Translations under genes and position numbers: made by a program
Notes under the pieces: model-generated
The model's database searches: none
What the model was told of the DNA's origin: nothing
What the model saw: the letters and a program-made list of their open reading frames with translations, nothing else
Part shown: positions 12,801 through 22,023 of the stretch, piece by piece
Layout of the letters: each line of letters begins with the position of its first letter
How positions within the stretch are numbered: position 1 is the stretch's first letter
Source of the DNA: Tritrichomonas musculus
Taxonomy: Eukaryota; Parabasalia; Tritrichomonadida; Tritrichomonadidae
Direction of reading: 5' to 3'
NCBI GenBank assembly: GCA_039105265.1
Contig: JAPFFF010000004.1
Span: 248,001 to 312,000, forward strand
DNA: 64,000 nucleotides

Positions 12801-14984
12801 GGTGCCCATCTCATTTGGATTGGCGTTGTAGTTGCCTGGACCTGGCGAGTCTTTGTTGACATCATATGGTGTCCTGTCGCTTGTGCCATGCATAGTGCTG
12901 CCTTGTTGATCGGAGCCAAATGGTCGACTTGGATCATATGTGCCGGGCGCTGGAACATCGTCTTGTGCAAGAGGACTAAGTTTGTTGCCAATTGTATAAC
13001 GTGGACTTGTGGTGCCCATCTCATTTGGATTGGCGTTGTAGTTGCCTGGACCTGGCGAGTCTTTGTTGACATCATATGGTGTCCTGTCGCTTGTGCCATG
13101 CATAGTGCTGCCTTGTTGATCGGAGCCAAATGGTTTGCTTGGATCATATGTGCCGGGCGCTGGAACATCGTCTTGTGCAAGAGGACTAAGCTTGTTGCCA
13201 ATTGTATAACGTGGACTTGTGGTGCCCATCTCATTTGGATTGGCGTTGTAGTTGCCTGGACCTGGCGAGTCTTTGTTGACATCATATGGTGTACGATCGC
13301 TTGTGCCATGCATAGTGCTGCCTTGTTGATCGGAGCCAAATGGTCGACTTGGATCATATGTGCCGGGCGCTGGAACATCGTCTTGTGATAATGGATTTAA
13401 TTTGTTGCCAATAGTGTAGCGTGGACTTGTGGTGCCCATCTCATTTGGATTGGCGTTGTAGTTGCCTGGACCTGGCGAGTCTTTGTTGACATCATATGGT
13501 GTACGATCGCTTGTGCCATGCATAGTGCTGCCTTGTTGATCGGAGCCAAATGGTTTGCTTGGATCATATGTGCCGGGCGCTGGAACATCGTCTTGTGCAA
13601 GAGGACTAAGTTTGTTGCCAATTGTATAACGTGGACTTGTGGTGCCCATCTCATTTGGATTGGCGTTGTAGTTGCCTGGACCTGGCGAGTCTTTGTTGAC
13701 ATCATATGGTGTACGATCATTAATACCATGCATTGTACTTCCTTGTTGATCTGAGCCAAATGGTTTGCTTGGATCATATGTGCCGGGCGCTGGAACATCG
13801 TCTTGTGATAATGGATTTAATTTGTTGCCAATTGTATAACGTGGACTTGTGGTGCCCATCTCATTTGGATTGGCGTTGTAGTTGCCTGGACCTGGCGAGT
13901 CTTTGTTAACATCATATGGTGTACGATCATTAATACCATGCATTGTACTTCCTTGTTGGCCTGAGCCAAATGGTTTGCTTGGATCATATGTGCCGGGCGC
14001 TGGAACATCGTCTTGTGCAAGAGGACTAAGTTTGTTGCCAATTGTATAACGTGGACTTGTGGTGCCCATCTCATTTGGATTGGCGTTGTAGTTGCCTGGA
14101 CCTGGCGAGTCTTTGTTGACATCATATGGTGTACGATCATTAATACCATGCATTGTACTTCCTTGTTGATCTGAGCCAAATGGTTTGCTTGGATCATATG
14201 TGCCGGGCGCTGGAACATCGTCTTGTGATAATGGATTTAATTTGTTGCCAATTGTATAACGTGGACTTGTGGTGCCCATCTCATTTGGATTGGCGTTGTA
14301 GTTGCCTGGACCTGGCGAGTCTTTGTTAACATCATATGGTGTACGATCATTAATACCATGCATTGTACTTCCTTGTTGGCCTGAGCCAAATGGTTTGCTT
14401 GGATCATATGTGCCGGGTGCTGGAACATCGTCTTGTGCAAGAGGACTAAGTTTGTTGCCAATTGTATAACGTGGACTTGTGGTGCCCATTTCATTTGGAT
14501 TGGCGTTGTAGTTGCCTGGACCTGGCGAATCTTTATTAACATCATATGGTGTACGATTATTAATACCATGCATCGTGCTACCTTGTTGATCGGAACCAAA
14601 TGGCCTGTTTGGATCATATGTGCCTGGTGCTGGAACATCATCTGGTTGTAAATTATTCGATTTCCCATGAATAGTAATGGGTGTCGTATTTCCACCAAAT
14701 GGTTCTGGCATATAATCATATCCAGGTGTTGGATCTGTTTTTATATCATATTTTCCTTTAATTGAATATTTTGGTCCTTCGCCCATTGTATCCACTGAGC
14801 CCATCATTGGAGCTTGATTAACTTCTTCGTTTATATTGTGTTTTAAATGTATATTTATCGGGGTTGTATCGCTTACAAAGTCTTTTTGCATATTGTATGT
14901 TCCTGGCCCAGGTTTTTCAACCCTGCCAAGAATGTAGATTGGAATTGGTTCTTGTGGAGAAGTGTTTTGGGTTGGATCAGACAT
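3858..14984 (-). CDS. giant SHIPPO (sperm-tail PG-rich) repeat protein
   Basis: 3,708 intronless codons. The protein is nearly all SHIPPO/STPGR-type repeats (PGPGxY motifs), the family that includes ODF3/CIMAP proteins, which line or decorate axonemal and other microtubules. The N-terminal 110 residues carry diverged copies (VEKPGPGTYNM, DPTPGYDYMPEPFG). The middle is about 49 units of 70 residues, each with two PG motifs: DDVPAPGTYDPS(K/R)PFGSDQQGS, and DSPGPGNYNANPNEMG followed by TSPRYTIGNKL. The last roughly 300 residues hold diverged units, a final DVPAPGTYYKDKPFGSD and a basic tail with PGPGAYSP. A role on the flagellar or other trichomonad microtubule cytoskeleton is inferred from the family. 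The size is far above usual SHIPPO proteins (about 250-700 residues). ATG at 14984 is the first in frame; the frame stays open to the stop at 3858. Confidence 0.93.
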   Translation of the reverse strand: MSDPTQNTSPQEPIPIYILGRVEKPGPGTYNMQKDFVSDTTPINIHLKHNINEEVNQAPMMGSVDTMGEGPKYSIKGKYDIKTDPTPGYDYMPEPFGGNTTPITIHGKSNNLQPDDVPAPGTYDPNRPFGSDQQGSTMHGINNRTPYDVNKDSPGPGNYNANPNEMGTTSPRYTIGNKLSPLAQDDVPAPGTYDPSKPFGSGQQGSTMHGINDRTPYDVNKDSPGPGNYNANPNEMGTTSPRYTIGNKLNPLSQDDVPAPGTYDPSKPFGSDQQGSTMHGINDRTPYDVNKDSPGPGNYNANPNEMGTTSPRYTIGNKLSPLAQDDVPAPGTYDPSKPFGSGQQGSTMHGINDRTPYDVNKDSPGPGNYNANPNEMGTTSPRYTIGNKLNPLSQDDVPAPGTYDPSKPFGSDQQGSTMHGINDRTPYDVNKDSPGPGNYNANPNEMGTTSPRYTIGNKLSPLAQDDVPAPGTYDPSKPFGSDQQGSTMHGTSDRTPYDVNKDSPGPGNYNANPNEMGTTSPRYTIGNKLNPLSQDDVPAPGTYDPSRPFGSDQQGSTMHGTSDRTPYDVNKDSPGPGNYNANPNEMGTTSPRYTIGNKLSPLAQDDVPAPGTYDPSKPFGSDQQGSTMHGTSDRTPYDVNKDSPGPGNYNANPNEMGTTSPRYTIGNKLSPLAQDDVPAPGTYDPSRPFGSDQQGSTMHGTSDRTPYDVNKDSPGPGNYNANPNEMGTTSPRYTIGNKLSPLAQDDVPAPGTYDPSRPFGSDQQGSTMHGTSDRTPYDVNKDSPGPGNYNANPNEMGTTSPRYTIGNKLSPLAQDDVPAPGTYDPSRPFGSDQQGSTMHGTSDRTPYDVNKDSPGPGNYNANPNEMGTTSPRYTIGNKLSPLAQDDVPAPGTYDPSRPFGSDQQGSTMHGTSDRTPYDVNKDSPGPGNYNANPNEMGTTSPRYTIGNKLSPLAQDDVPAPGTYDPSKPFGSDQQGSTMHGTSDRTPYDVNKDSPGPGNYNANPNEMGTTSPRYTIGNKLSPLAQDDVPAPGTYDPSRPFGSDQQGSTMHGTSDRTPYDVNKDSPGPGNYNANPNEMGTTSPRYTIGNKLSPLAQDDVPAPGTYDPSRPFGSDQQGSTMHGTSDRTPYDVNKDSPGPGNYNANPNEMGTTSPRYTIGNKLSPLAQDDVPAPGTYDPSKPFGSDQQGSTMHGTSDRTPYDVNKDSPGPGNYNANPNEMGTTSPRYTIGNKLNPLSQDDVPAPGTYDPSRPFGSDQQGSTMHGTSDRTPYDVNKDSPGPGNYNANPNEMGTTSPRYTIGNKLNPLSQDDVPAPGTYDPSKPFGSDQQGSTMHGTSDRTPYDVNKDSPGPGNYNANPNEMGTTSPRYTIGNKLSPLAQDDVPAPGTYDPSRPFGSDQQGSTMHGTSDRTPYDVNKDSPGPGNYNANPNEMGTTSPRYTIGNKLNPLSQDDVPAPGTYDPSRPFGSDQQGSTMHGTSDRTPYDVNKDSPGPGNYNANPNEMGTTSPRYTIGNKLNPLSQDDVPAPGTYDPSRPFGSDQQGSTMHGTSDRTPYDVNKDSPGPGNYNANPNEMGTTSPRYTIGNKLSPLAQDDVPAPGTYDPSRPFGSDQQGSTMHGTSDRTPYDVNKDSPGPGNYNANPNEMGTTSPRYTIGNKLNPLSQDDVPAPGTYDPSRPFGSDQQGSTMHGTSDRTPYDVNKDSPGPGNYNANPNEMGTTSPRYTIGNKLSPLAQDDVPAPGTYDPSKPFGSDQQGSTMHGTSDRTPYDVNKDSPGPGNYNSNPNEMGTTSPRYTIGNKLSPLAQDDVPAPGTYDPSKPFGSDQQGSTMHGTSDRTPYDVNKDSPGPGNYNANPNEMGTTSPRYTIGNKLSPLAQDDVPAPGTYDPSRPFGSDQQGSTMHGTSDRTPYDVNKDSPGPGNYNANPNEMGTTSPRYTIGNKLSPLAQDDVPAPGTYDPSKPFGSDQQGSTMHGTSDRTPYDVNKDSPGPGNYNANPNEMGTTSPRYTIGNKLSPLAQDDVPAPGTYDPSRPFGSDQQGSTMHGTSDRTPYDVNKDSPGPGNYNANPNEMGTTSPRYTIGNKLSPLAQDDVPAPGTYDPSKPFGSDQQGSTMHGTSDRTPYDVNKDSPGPGNYNANPNEMGTTSPRYTIGNKLSPLAQDDVPAPGTYDPSRPFGSDQQGSTMHGTSDRTPYDVNKDSPGPGNYNANPNEMGTTSPRYTIGNKLSPLAQDDVPAPGTYDPSRPFGSDQQGSTMHGTSDRTPYDVNKDSPGPGNYNANPNEMGTTSPRYTIGNKLNPLSQDDVPAPGTYDPSRPFGSDQQGSTMHGTSDRTPYDVNKDSPGPGNYNANPNEMGTTSPRYTIGNKLSPLAQDDVPAPGTYDPSKPFGSDQQGSTMHGTSDRTPYDVNKDSPGPGNYNANPNEMGTTSPRYTIGNKLSPLAQDDVPAPGTYDPSRPFGSDQQGSTMHGTSDRTPYDVNKDSPGPGNYNANPNEMGTTSPRYTIGNKLNPLSQDDVPAPGTYDPSRPFGSDQQGSTMHGTSDRTPYDVNKDSPGPGNYNANPNEMGTTSPRYTIGNKLNPLSQDDVPAPGTYDPSKPFGSDQQGSTMHGTSDRTPYDVNKDSPGPGNYNANPNEMGTTSPRYTIGNKLSPLAQDDVPAPGTYDPSRPFGSDQQGSTMHGTSDRTPYDVNKDSPGPGNYNANPNEMGTTSPRYTIGNKLSPLAQDDVPAPGTYDPSRPFGSDQQGSTMHGTSDRTPYDVNKDSPGPGNYNANPNEMGTTSPRYTIGNKLSPLAQDDVPAPGTYDPSKPFGSDQQGSTMHGTSDRTPYDVNKDSPGPGNYNANPNEMGTTSPRYTIGNKLSPLAQDDVPAPGTYDPSKPFGSDQQGSTMHGTSDRTPYDVNKDSPGPGNYNANPNEMGTTSPRYTIGNKLSPLAQDDVPAPGTYDPSKPFGSDQQGSTMHGTSDRTPYDVNKDSPGPGNYNANPNEMGTTSPRYTIGNKLSPLAQDDVPAPGTYDPSRPFGSDQQGSTMHGTSDRTPYDVNKDSPGPGNYNANPNEMGTTSPRYTIGNKLSPLAQDDVPAPGTYDPSKPFGSDQQGSTMHGTSDRTPYDVNKDSPGPGNYNANPNEMGTTSPRYTIGNKLSPLAQDDVPAPGTYDPSRPFGSDQQGSTMHGTSDRTPYDVNKDTPGPGNYNSNLQNIGNTSPRITIGNKTKPLSQDDVPAPGTYDPSKPFGSDNKGSTMHGTSDRTPYDVNKDTPGPANYDNSSLQNIGNTSPRITIGNKTKPLSQDDVPAPGTYDPSKPFGSDQQGSTMHGTSDRTPYNVNKDSPGPANYNSSIKNIGNTSPRITIGNKTNPLSQDDVPAPGTYDPSKPFGSDRQGSTMHGTSDRTPYNVNKDTPGPANYNSSLQNIGNTSPRITIGNKTKPLSQDDVPAPGTYDPSKPFGSDQQGSTMHGTSDRTPYNVNKDTPGPANYNSSLQNIGNSSRGITIGQKTNPLSQDNVPAPGTYDETRVFKADHNKGVILNKTKTPSSNNNPGPGTYMDKLQSPIQDVPPIKIRSKTSQKQEVNDAPLYDTRLPFSSGAPAYTIRSKVPEKARSVSQNGPEYTPPPFGSEGRKSKISPRKSKKYGNDVPAPGTYYKDKPFGSDAKASTIHSSGGGSTRKSISALSTPGPGAYSPSTGSTTKGSPKIKIGEKSRTPKRDSTGEYRNLGSTLGGPRYSLRSKPSLSFSYT
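4530..14640 (-). repeat. 210-bp tandem array, about 49 units
   Basis: The phrase encoding DDVPAPGTYD recurs every 210 bp from about 4557 to 14630; spacing is exactly 210 from about 5610 upward. Units differ at a few linked sites: NPLSQ versus SPLAQ, PSK versus PSR, synonymous gtcctgtcgc versus gtacgatcgc, and attgtataac versus atagtgtagc. The units nearest the 3' end of the gene (4557-5600) are more diverged (NIGNTSPRITIGNKT). At the 5' end, 13680-14520 is two copies of a 420-bp dimer. 210 is divisible by 3, so unit gain or loss keeps frame. Confidence 0.95.
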
Positions 14985-15780
14985 GCGTATATGATAAAAA
15001 AAACTTAAATTTTAGAAAAACTAAATAAAAATCTGTTAAAGATATTTTGAATAATTAGTTTTTTCAAAAGAAATTATTTTTTGTTCACTTTTTGTTAATA
15101 ATTTTTCAAAAAAATTGAAAATTAAGTGATTACTGAAAATAAAAATATATACATATATCATTAAAAATGTGTATTTAAAAGAATTTGATTCACAATTAAT
15201 AAAAGGTGAATTTGTCGGTTTGTGTGAAAAATTTTTAAATCTTTTTTATTTAATATCCTTGATTTTTTAAAGTTGTAAATTGTTAAATTTAGTGTATAAA
15301 TATAATAGTCATATACTTAACTAAATTGTTTATTAAAAATATATATAATTTAAAGATCAATTAGATTTTGCATTAATAGATTATTTTACATTAACGTCTT
15401 TTTTATATTTTAATCTCTTTTTTGAAATTATATTTGGCCTTGTATTTTTGTTGGTAGAGTGCCGTGAAAAAGTAGGTTTCAAAGTGAAAAAGCTTGTTTC
15501 ATATAACTTTTTTATTTCAAAATACTAAACTTTTATAAAAGTTAAGAGGAATTTACTTCAAAAAGTTAAAGTCAGGTTCAAAGTTTTTATTCAAATTTAC
15601 TAAATTTGAGAAAGTTTATAGAATAAATTAAGAGTAGTTTCAATCAGTCTCACAAAAAATTCGATCATTTCCATTTAATTTTGGTTCGATGAGGTGTACT
15701 TTTATTAGAAAAGTTGCCGAATTCATCAATTTAGTTAAGGAAATTTGATTGAAAAGGGGATCATGAATAGAAAAAATTGA
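14985..15780. other. AT-rich spacer upstream of the SHIPPO gene
   Basis: Contains the presumed promoter of the minus-strand SHIPPO gene; a TCATATA sequence sits directly before its ATG, loosely like the trichomonad initiator (TCA then pyrimidine). The right half (from about 15440) probably holds the 5' end of the pogo-like element that follows, but no inverted end could be paired by eye. Confidence 0.4.
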
Positions 15781-17250
15781 ATGAAATCATATAACTTCAT
15801 TAGATGCAAGAAGAAGCAATACAAGCCAGCACAAGAAATGATAAATTCATTTATAGGCACTGAAGAAGAAAAAGTTGCTTTTAATCAAAGCCATTTCTCA
15901 GGACACATTCTTATATGCTGTAACATTTAACCAACAATTAGGTTTTTTATGTGAATTTTTACGTTCAGGATCATTAAAAGTAAAGAATAGACAAATTGGT
16001 TATGTCTTTGCCATTTCGAGGCAGAAAGCACAAAAAAGCCATATAAAATTTCTACGTAGTGAAGGAATAGATGGACGTCCTCCAATTTTGACACCAGATG
16101 AACTTCAAATAATAGAAGAATAGATCAAAAAACAACATCAATATTCTTTTTATCCTTCAGTTAATGAAATAACTCAATCTATAATCAAAAACTTCAAAAA
16201 ATTTTCATCTACAGATACAGTACGTCATATATTAAGAAATAAATTTAAAAATACATTTAAAATCATAACAGGAGTGCCTTTAGAAGATAACCGTTTTATT
16301 TCAAAAAATTTAGAAATTGAGAACAATATAAATCAGTTAGGAAGGTCAATAAATGGCCTTCCTATTCAATTCATTTTCAATATTGATGAAATGGGTGTTT
16401 CCGAGTTTGAATATGGGCGCGAAAGAACTGTTATTGTTCCATGGGATTATCAACACTCAAGAGCTCCTTATCCAATATCAAGATCCGAAAAGCATGCTAC
16501 ATGCTTAGCATGCATTAACTTATGTGGACTTTTTTGTCCACCTCCTTACGATGTTCAAAGGTCTACTTTTGATTCAGAAATATGTAATTATTTAGATTCA
16601 GGAAGTTTTGAAATTGTACACACAGATTCAGGATATTTAAATACTCAATCTTTAGTTTTTTGGATTTATTCTCAATTTTAACCCTCATTTTTAATTTTAG
16701 ACTGCTTCCAGCTCATTATAATGCATTTAAAAATGTTAATCTACTTCAAGAAAATTTGATACTACATTACCTCACTCCTCATTCATCTGACCAAACACAG
16801 CCTCTCGATTTATGCATTTTCAATAGTTCAAAACAATTTATGTCAAATTACAGATATATAAGCTGACTCAGTAGACAAACAAACCAAATCATTAAAATAC
16901 ACACAACTTTATACCAATCTACATCTCAATTAAATTGTCGCTCAGCTTTTCGTTCAATAGGAATAGATACTCAAGTTAGAAATCTCAATAACAACGTTCT
17001 AATTTTGGCATCTTTCAATCTCAATCTTATTAATAAAATACGCGATTATCAAATTTCACATATACAACAGTTAATTAATTCAAATTTTCAGCTAACTCCA
17101 AATCAACAATATATCTACGATTGTTACAAACGAGCCTCAAAAATTAATACAAGCACAAATACTAGAATCACAATGCCTTATTTTTCAAACCAAAGTAATA
17201 AAAGTTTTCTTGTTATACCAAATATTTATTATCCCATCAAAAATTCATGA
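15781..17250 (+). pseudogene. pogo/Tigger-type (DDE_1) transposase, broken
   Basis: Remnant of a DNA transposon transposase on the plus strand. N-terminal remnant (about 15781-16123) includes LTPDELQIIEE; the HTH-like part reads YPSVNEITQSIIKNFKKFSS. The catalytic part starts with FIFNIDEMG (first Asp) and continues through TVIVPWDYQ, YPISRSEKHATCLACI and HTDSGYLN. A later frame carries LTPHSSDQTQPLDLCIF, the typical third-acid region of DDE_1 transposases. A C-terminal tail frame lies at 17005-17250. I count one in-frame stop (after EIIEE) and at least two frame changes (near 15870 and 16680) plus a stop after about 16860, so it is dead. A homologous decayed copy lies at 58100-59640 on the other strand. 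Confidence 0.85.
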
Positions 17251-19137
17251 TAATTAAGAGAATTTACATAGTCGATTCCAAAAAAGTTCACAATTTGACA
17301 TTTTAATCAAGATCTTTTTACATTTTAATTACATTTCAACAAAATTTTCAGATACCATAAGACCAATATCATTCACGTTAAATTCATTTTTTTAATAAAT
17401 TGAACCATATTTGATTTCATTAATTTATATATAATATTTTGTAATTTTGTTAAACTCTCTTACTCTCCTTGTTTCCCAAGATTGATACTCAAATTGAAGT
17501 TTCTAGCTTTTTAGAGGTTTTAATAAAGATAACTTTATTCGTATACTTTTAAATGTTTATTTATTGATTTATTATTTTAAAATTTTTAGTTCAATTGAGA
17601 TGACATAATTCTTTTTTTTTTTTTTTTTTTTTTTTTTCAATTTCTTTAATTTGAATATTAATGGAATCATGAAAACGTATTTTAAACACTATTTTTATAT
17701 GATCAAAAAAACATTTTTACTCATATTTATAATAGGATCCCGCATTCATCTCCTGATAAAAAAAACTATTATAAGAATCTCAGTGTTATATCTTGATATT
17801 TTTTCTCAAAATAATATTTAAATGTTCATGTTTTGCGATCCAAAGTCCAAAATTTATTTAATTATTTATTTTTATTATTAACTCAAAGATTTTTAAAATA
17901 TTTCTAATATATAGTATTTATATTATTCAAAAGAGATTTTCCGTTTTATCCCTTCAAAAAAAATATATTCTTATATTTTTCTCTATGGTATCATTATATG
18001 CATAATGTTTTTCTCTTAATTCTTTTATTGCTCAATGTTTCTCTGTTAATTCTTTTGTTGTACAATGTTATTTTTATTGTTTTTCTATATCATTAAATTC
18101 TTCTTCCTCTTCCTCTTCAAAATACTATTCTTCATCTTCATTATTTTGCCACCAATTGAGAATTTACGGGGCATCATATAAAATCGATTAAAAGATGAAA
18201 ATATTCTCATTTTCCTAGATTCATCCTATAAACAAAGAAGATTTCAAAAAGTTGATATTACAAATTTATGACAGTATTTCGTTAGACACAATATATTCTT
18301 ATCTACGAAAACACCAAATAATCAAAATAATCAGCTCAAATTTGACTTAAACCGTAACGAAGTCCAAACAATTTTCTATGCTGCAAGGTGAGATAAAAAA
18401 TGCTGTAATATGGATTGATTGAGATTGAATATGTGTTATCGTTTGTAAAGACACTGTAATCTTTAGACTTAATCTCTTTTTCTATTTGTGCTGCATGATT
18501 AATCACTGAATAAGGATTTCAATATTGATTCATTTTTTAATAAAAATAATTAATTATTAATTATTCACAAAATCGATATCTAGTCCTTAAAAAGCATAAA
18601 ATAAATCTCCTCAACTAAAATAAAAAGGCAATTCTAACTTCGGACAAAAAATTGGATGCTATTTATGCTCAAATTAATTTGAAAATTATATATATTATTA
18701 TTTCTTCTATTCTATACATCTTTATGTCCAACCTTTGAATAAACTCCTGACTTTTTTACTAATTCATTAGCACAATATGAAAACAACTTCATAATTTCAT
18801 ATTTTTCCAATCTATCTCCCATAACCTTGAAACCAAAACAAATTCTATTAAATGATTTACTTTCAAATGTAATGTCAGATAATTTATTTTTCTTCCTTGA
18901 TTTTTATTAGTATTTCCATTTCTGTTTTAATAAAACCATTGCATATACCCAGCCATTTTTTATACCTGTTGAGAGGATGGTGAATAAGATTTTTGAGGAT
19001 TGATTGTACGTTGTTTGTTTGTGTCTGATAAGGCTATATAATTATCCATAATATCAAAATATGAAGCTATTTGTGTTAATACTTCTCCTGATGTCTTGAA
19101 ATTTTGTTTAGCTTTTAGCATTCTTTAAATTAAATAA
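17251..19137. other. AT-rich decayed spacer
   Basis: Holds a T(26) run near 17612, (A/T)-rich low complexity and no ORF of note. Around 18150-18480 the plus strand has short open pieces (for example QLKFDLNRNEVQTIFYAAR) broken every few dozen codons, which might be an old transposase scrap, but no family could be named. Confidence 0.4.
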
Positions 19138-19498
19138 ACGGTACTGTGATCGGATGTAAAGTGTCAAAAAATTGAGAGTAAAATTAAATAACCTGGAAAT
19201 GCTTAAAAAAATTATATAACAGTTAATTTTATATAATATAAAATCAAATTCTTTAATGAAATTTGGAAGTAAATTTTAAATTTTATTGACATGCCATATG
19301 AAAAAAATGTTTTTTAAAGGATAAAATGAGATTTTCATTCAAATTTAATCAACATAAATTACCAAATCAAAGTAGAAAATCCTTCCAATATTTTAATAAG
19401 TTATTATGTATAATGTGCTCTATTTATATATTTGGTTTGTTTTGATTTTTACAGTTTTTTAAAATCTTTTGACACTTTACATATGATCGCAAAACCGT
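19138..19498. mobile_element. MITE with about 30-bp inverted ends
   Basis: The left end (19138-19169, containing ATGTAAAGTGTCAAAA) is matched in inverted orientation at 19467-19498, sharing ACGGT, GATC and the 16-base core. Length about 360 bp, no coding capacity. TA next to both ends fits a Tc1/mariner-type target, but the exact boundary is uncertain by a base or two. Confidence 0.65.
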
Positions 19499-19774
19499 TA
19501 TTAAATAAAAATTTAAAGAAAATAAAAAAAGATATTATTTCTTCTTCTTTTCATTTTTTGTACAATATTTTGAATTGGTTCATCATCTGGTTCAGATTTC
19601 TCAAATGGCTTCTCAATAAATGGAGGAATAAGTAAAGAATTTCTTTTATATAATTCTTTATTTAATAATTATATAAAATCATATCTCAAATACAGAAAAA
19701 TAACAATTTCATTTTATTTTTTCTAAGCGTAAGGTTTTCTTACAAATCATGTTAGCTAACCAACCTGGAAGGTT

Positions 19775-19832
19775 CTCACTTTTTAATGTAAAATAAGTGA
19801 GGGTAGATCCACTTTTCCGTAAATTCTGCAAT
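19775..19832 (+). repeat. orphan transposon end, GGGTAGATCCACTTTTCCG type
   Basis: GGTAGATCCACTTTTCCGTAAATT at about 19802-19825 (given here as two overlapping parts, GGTAGATCCACTTTTCCG and CCGTAAATT) recurs inverted at 28742-28770 with one base change in the core. It may be the outer end of an old element now filled with other insertions, or two solitary ends. Confidence 0.45.
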
Positions 19833-20818
19833 GACTTTTTTTTTTATTTTTATTTAAATATTTATTAAACTTAAATAATTATTAAAATAAATTATTAAAT
19901 TCAAATGAAATTTAGTTTTAATCAATTTGATTAAATTTTCTTTTTGTTAAAGTTGGCAATTCCTTGGTCTATTACACTGAACACTTCAACAGGATAACCT
20001 AATACAAATTTTTGCGGAGTACCTTTAAATGGAAGATTATCATTTACATATTTCTTAATTTTTGTTTTATCTTTGCTATGACTGTATCGTTTAATTATTT
20101 TGAACACATAAACACGAATTTTATCATAATAACTAAACGAAACTTGAATCTCTTCTGATTCATAGTATTTAAATTCAACAAATAAATCATCTCCTGTTGA
20201 ATTTTTAAAAACAATTTGAGGTGGACAAATATCTGGAAATTCCATTCCTAAGCTTCGCAAATGTGAACAAGGTAATACAAACCCGAGCATTTCTGAAAGT
20301 AATTTAGATTCACCGCACATACAGTAGTGTGTACTATTATTAGTTTGGTAATGATGAATCATTGATTGCATCACACCATCTGGCGTATTCCGAAAAATTG
20401 AATTGATTTTTCGTTTGTGTCTTGCTAAGTTATATTGAAAGTTAGATTGAAAATTATGGCATCGTTTGTGTATTTCTTCAATTAATTTCTTTAGAGAAGA
20501 CTATAATTCATTTCTTCTTGGGATTCCAGAATTTATGTGACCATGGGAGCTTTCTAAGGAGTTAGTGCAGGAAGGCATTTTACAAGCACATCTATATTTC
20601 ATTGAAACTCGATGCCATTTTTCTTTGTCTATTTTTAAAATTTCCTCATTGTCAAACTTAAGGCCTGCTTTGTTCAAAACATCATTTAAGGGAGCAGTCT
20701 CATTTTGAATTTTTATAAATTTTTTACAATATTTGAATAGGAAATAAATTGAATTTTTTTCAATCAATAAAATAGATATATGCATATCTCATATATTATT
20801 AGTTTTCATAAACATCAG

Positions 20819-21304
20819 AGAATATATTTATATAAACAAATCATAGAATTCATTAGACATGATGAATATTCCTTATATTTTTTGGCATCAATGATTTTGA
20901 TGATTATTATTTTAGACATTTCTTTTTAAATAAACAATAAAATGATTAAACATTTTCTCAACTTATAAAATGTTAATCTTCTAAGGTATTTAAACTGTAT
21001 TACTTTTAGTTATCTCTATGATGTAATTTGCATAAATCACAAAAATCATACCATAAAAACGCTAAATTGCGATGTAATTCGTTCGATTTCCCTTAAATAC
21101 ATGATAGGTTTTTATATTTTTATATTATATTTATATATAATATAAATATCGGTAAAAAAAGTTGAGAAAGCATTTAAGTTAATTATTGATTTTTCATTGA
21201 GATGCTTTTAAAATATAACTATTCAAAATTACTGGTGTCAAAAAATTAAGAGAATATTCATCATATCTAATGAATTCTATGATTTGTTTTTATATATATA
21301 TTCT
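20819..21304. mobile_element. MITE, about 486 bp, inserted in the MULE pseudogene
   Basis: About 70-bp terminal inverted repeats: left 20819-20889 and right 21234-21304 match at roughly 64 of 72 positions, with the core AATCATAGAATTCATTAG in both. The interior is AT-rich and non-coding. The insertion cuts the MULE reading frame just after KLPSYIP. No clear target duplication could be fixed in the AT-rich flanks. Confidence 0.85.
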
Positions 21305-22023
21305 TGGTATATAACTTGGTAATTTAAATCCATATACATTTTCGAAATTTGTAAAAAAATCAGAGTAGATTGATTCATCTTCACTGAGCCCGAATTGAAA
21401 ACCAATTGGGACATCTACATTTTGTATAGATAATGTAGGTATTGAAGTCACGTAATTTCTTAAAGCATGCCATGTTGTGTCCAAAAGTATTCCATTTACG
21501 CGTGGATCTTTTTCAATGTCTTCAATAAATGGGGAAAAGTAGCTTCTACCTAGAATAAAAAAATGTTTTTTCATCAACTACAACCGTATCTAAATGCTTT
21601 TTTGTATCATTATTTTCTATTAAATACAATAACATATATCCTTCTGTGCTTTTTTTAAATGTAGTATAGTCAATCTTTTCATAGTATTAATGATTTAAAA
21701 AAGTGTCATAAAAATTCAAAATTTGAGCTGAATCATCGTCAAACGGGGCGACTTGGTTGTCAACAAACGATACAGAAAAAGGATGAAAAAGAGATGAAAA
21801 CTGTAAATCAGAATAATAAAGCATAGATGAATTTCTTATGATAACTTTTGAACTATTTGATTGAACATCGATTGATAAGTAATATTTAATCGATGAATCA
21901 CCAACCTTTTCTTTTTGCCAAGAACTAATCATCGATTTTGTGGCTTAAACTGTAATTGATGATGATATATTAATTTTAATCTGATGACTGGGATTGTTTA
22001 TTGAAAAATTTTTCATGAAGGTA

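Noticed and set aside
5600-14560. CRISPR-like regular repeats
   Set aside because: Repeat units are 210 bp, contiguous, coding and have no unique spacers; the genome is eukaryotic.
4355-14719. Many large alternate-frame ORFs on both strands over the SHIPPO array (up to 977 codons)
   Set aside because: A 210-bp unit is a multiple of 3, so any frame lacking a stop in one unit stays open across all. Only the 3,708-codon frame has family motifs and unique ends.
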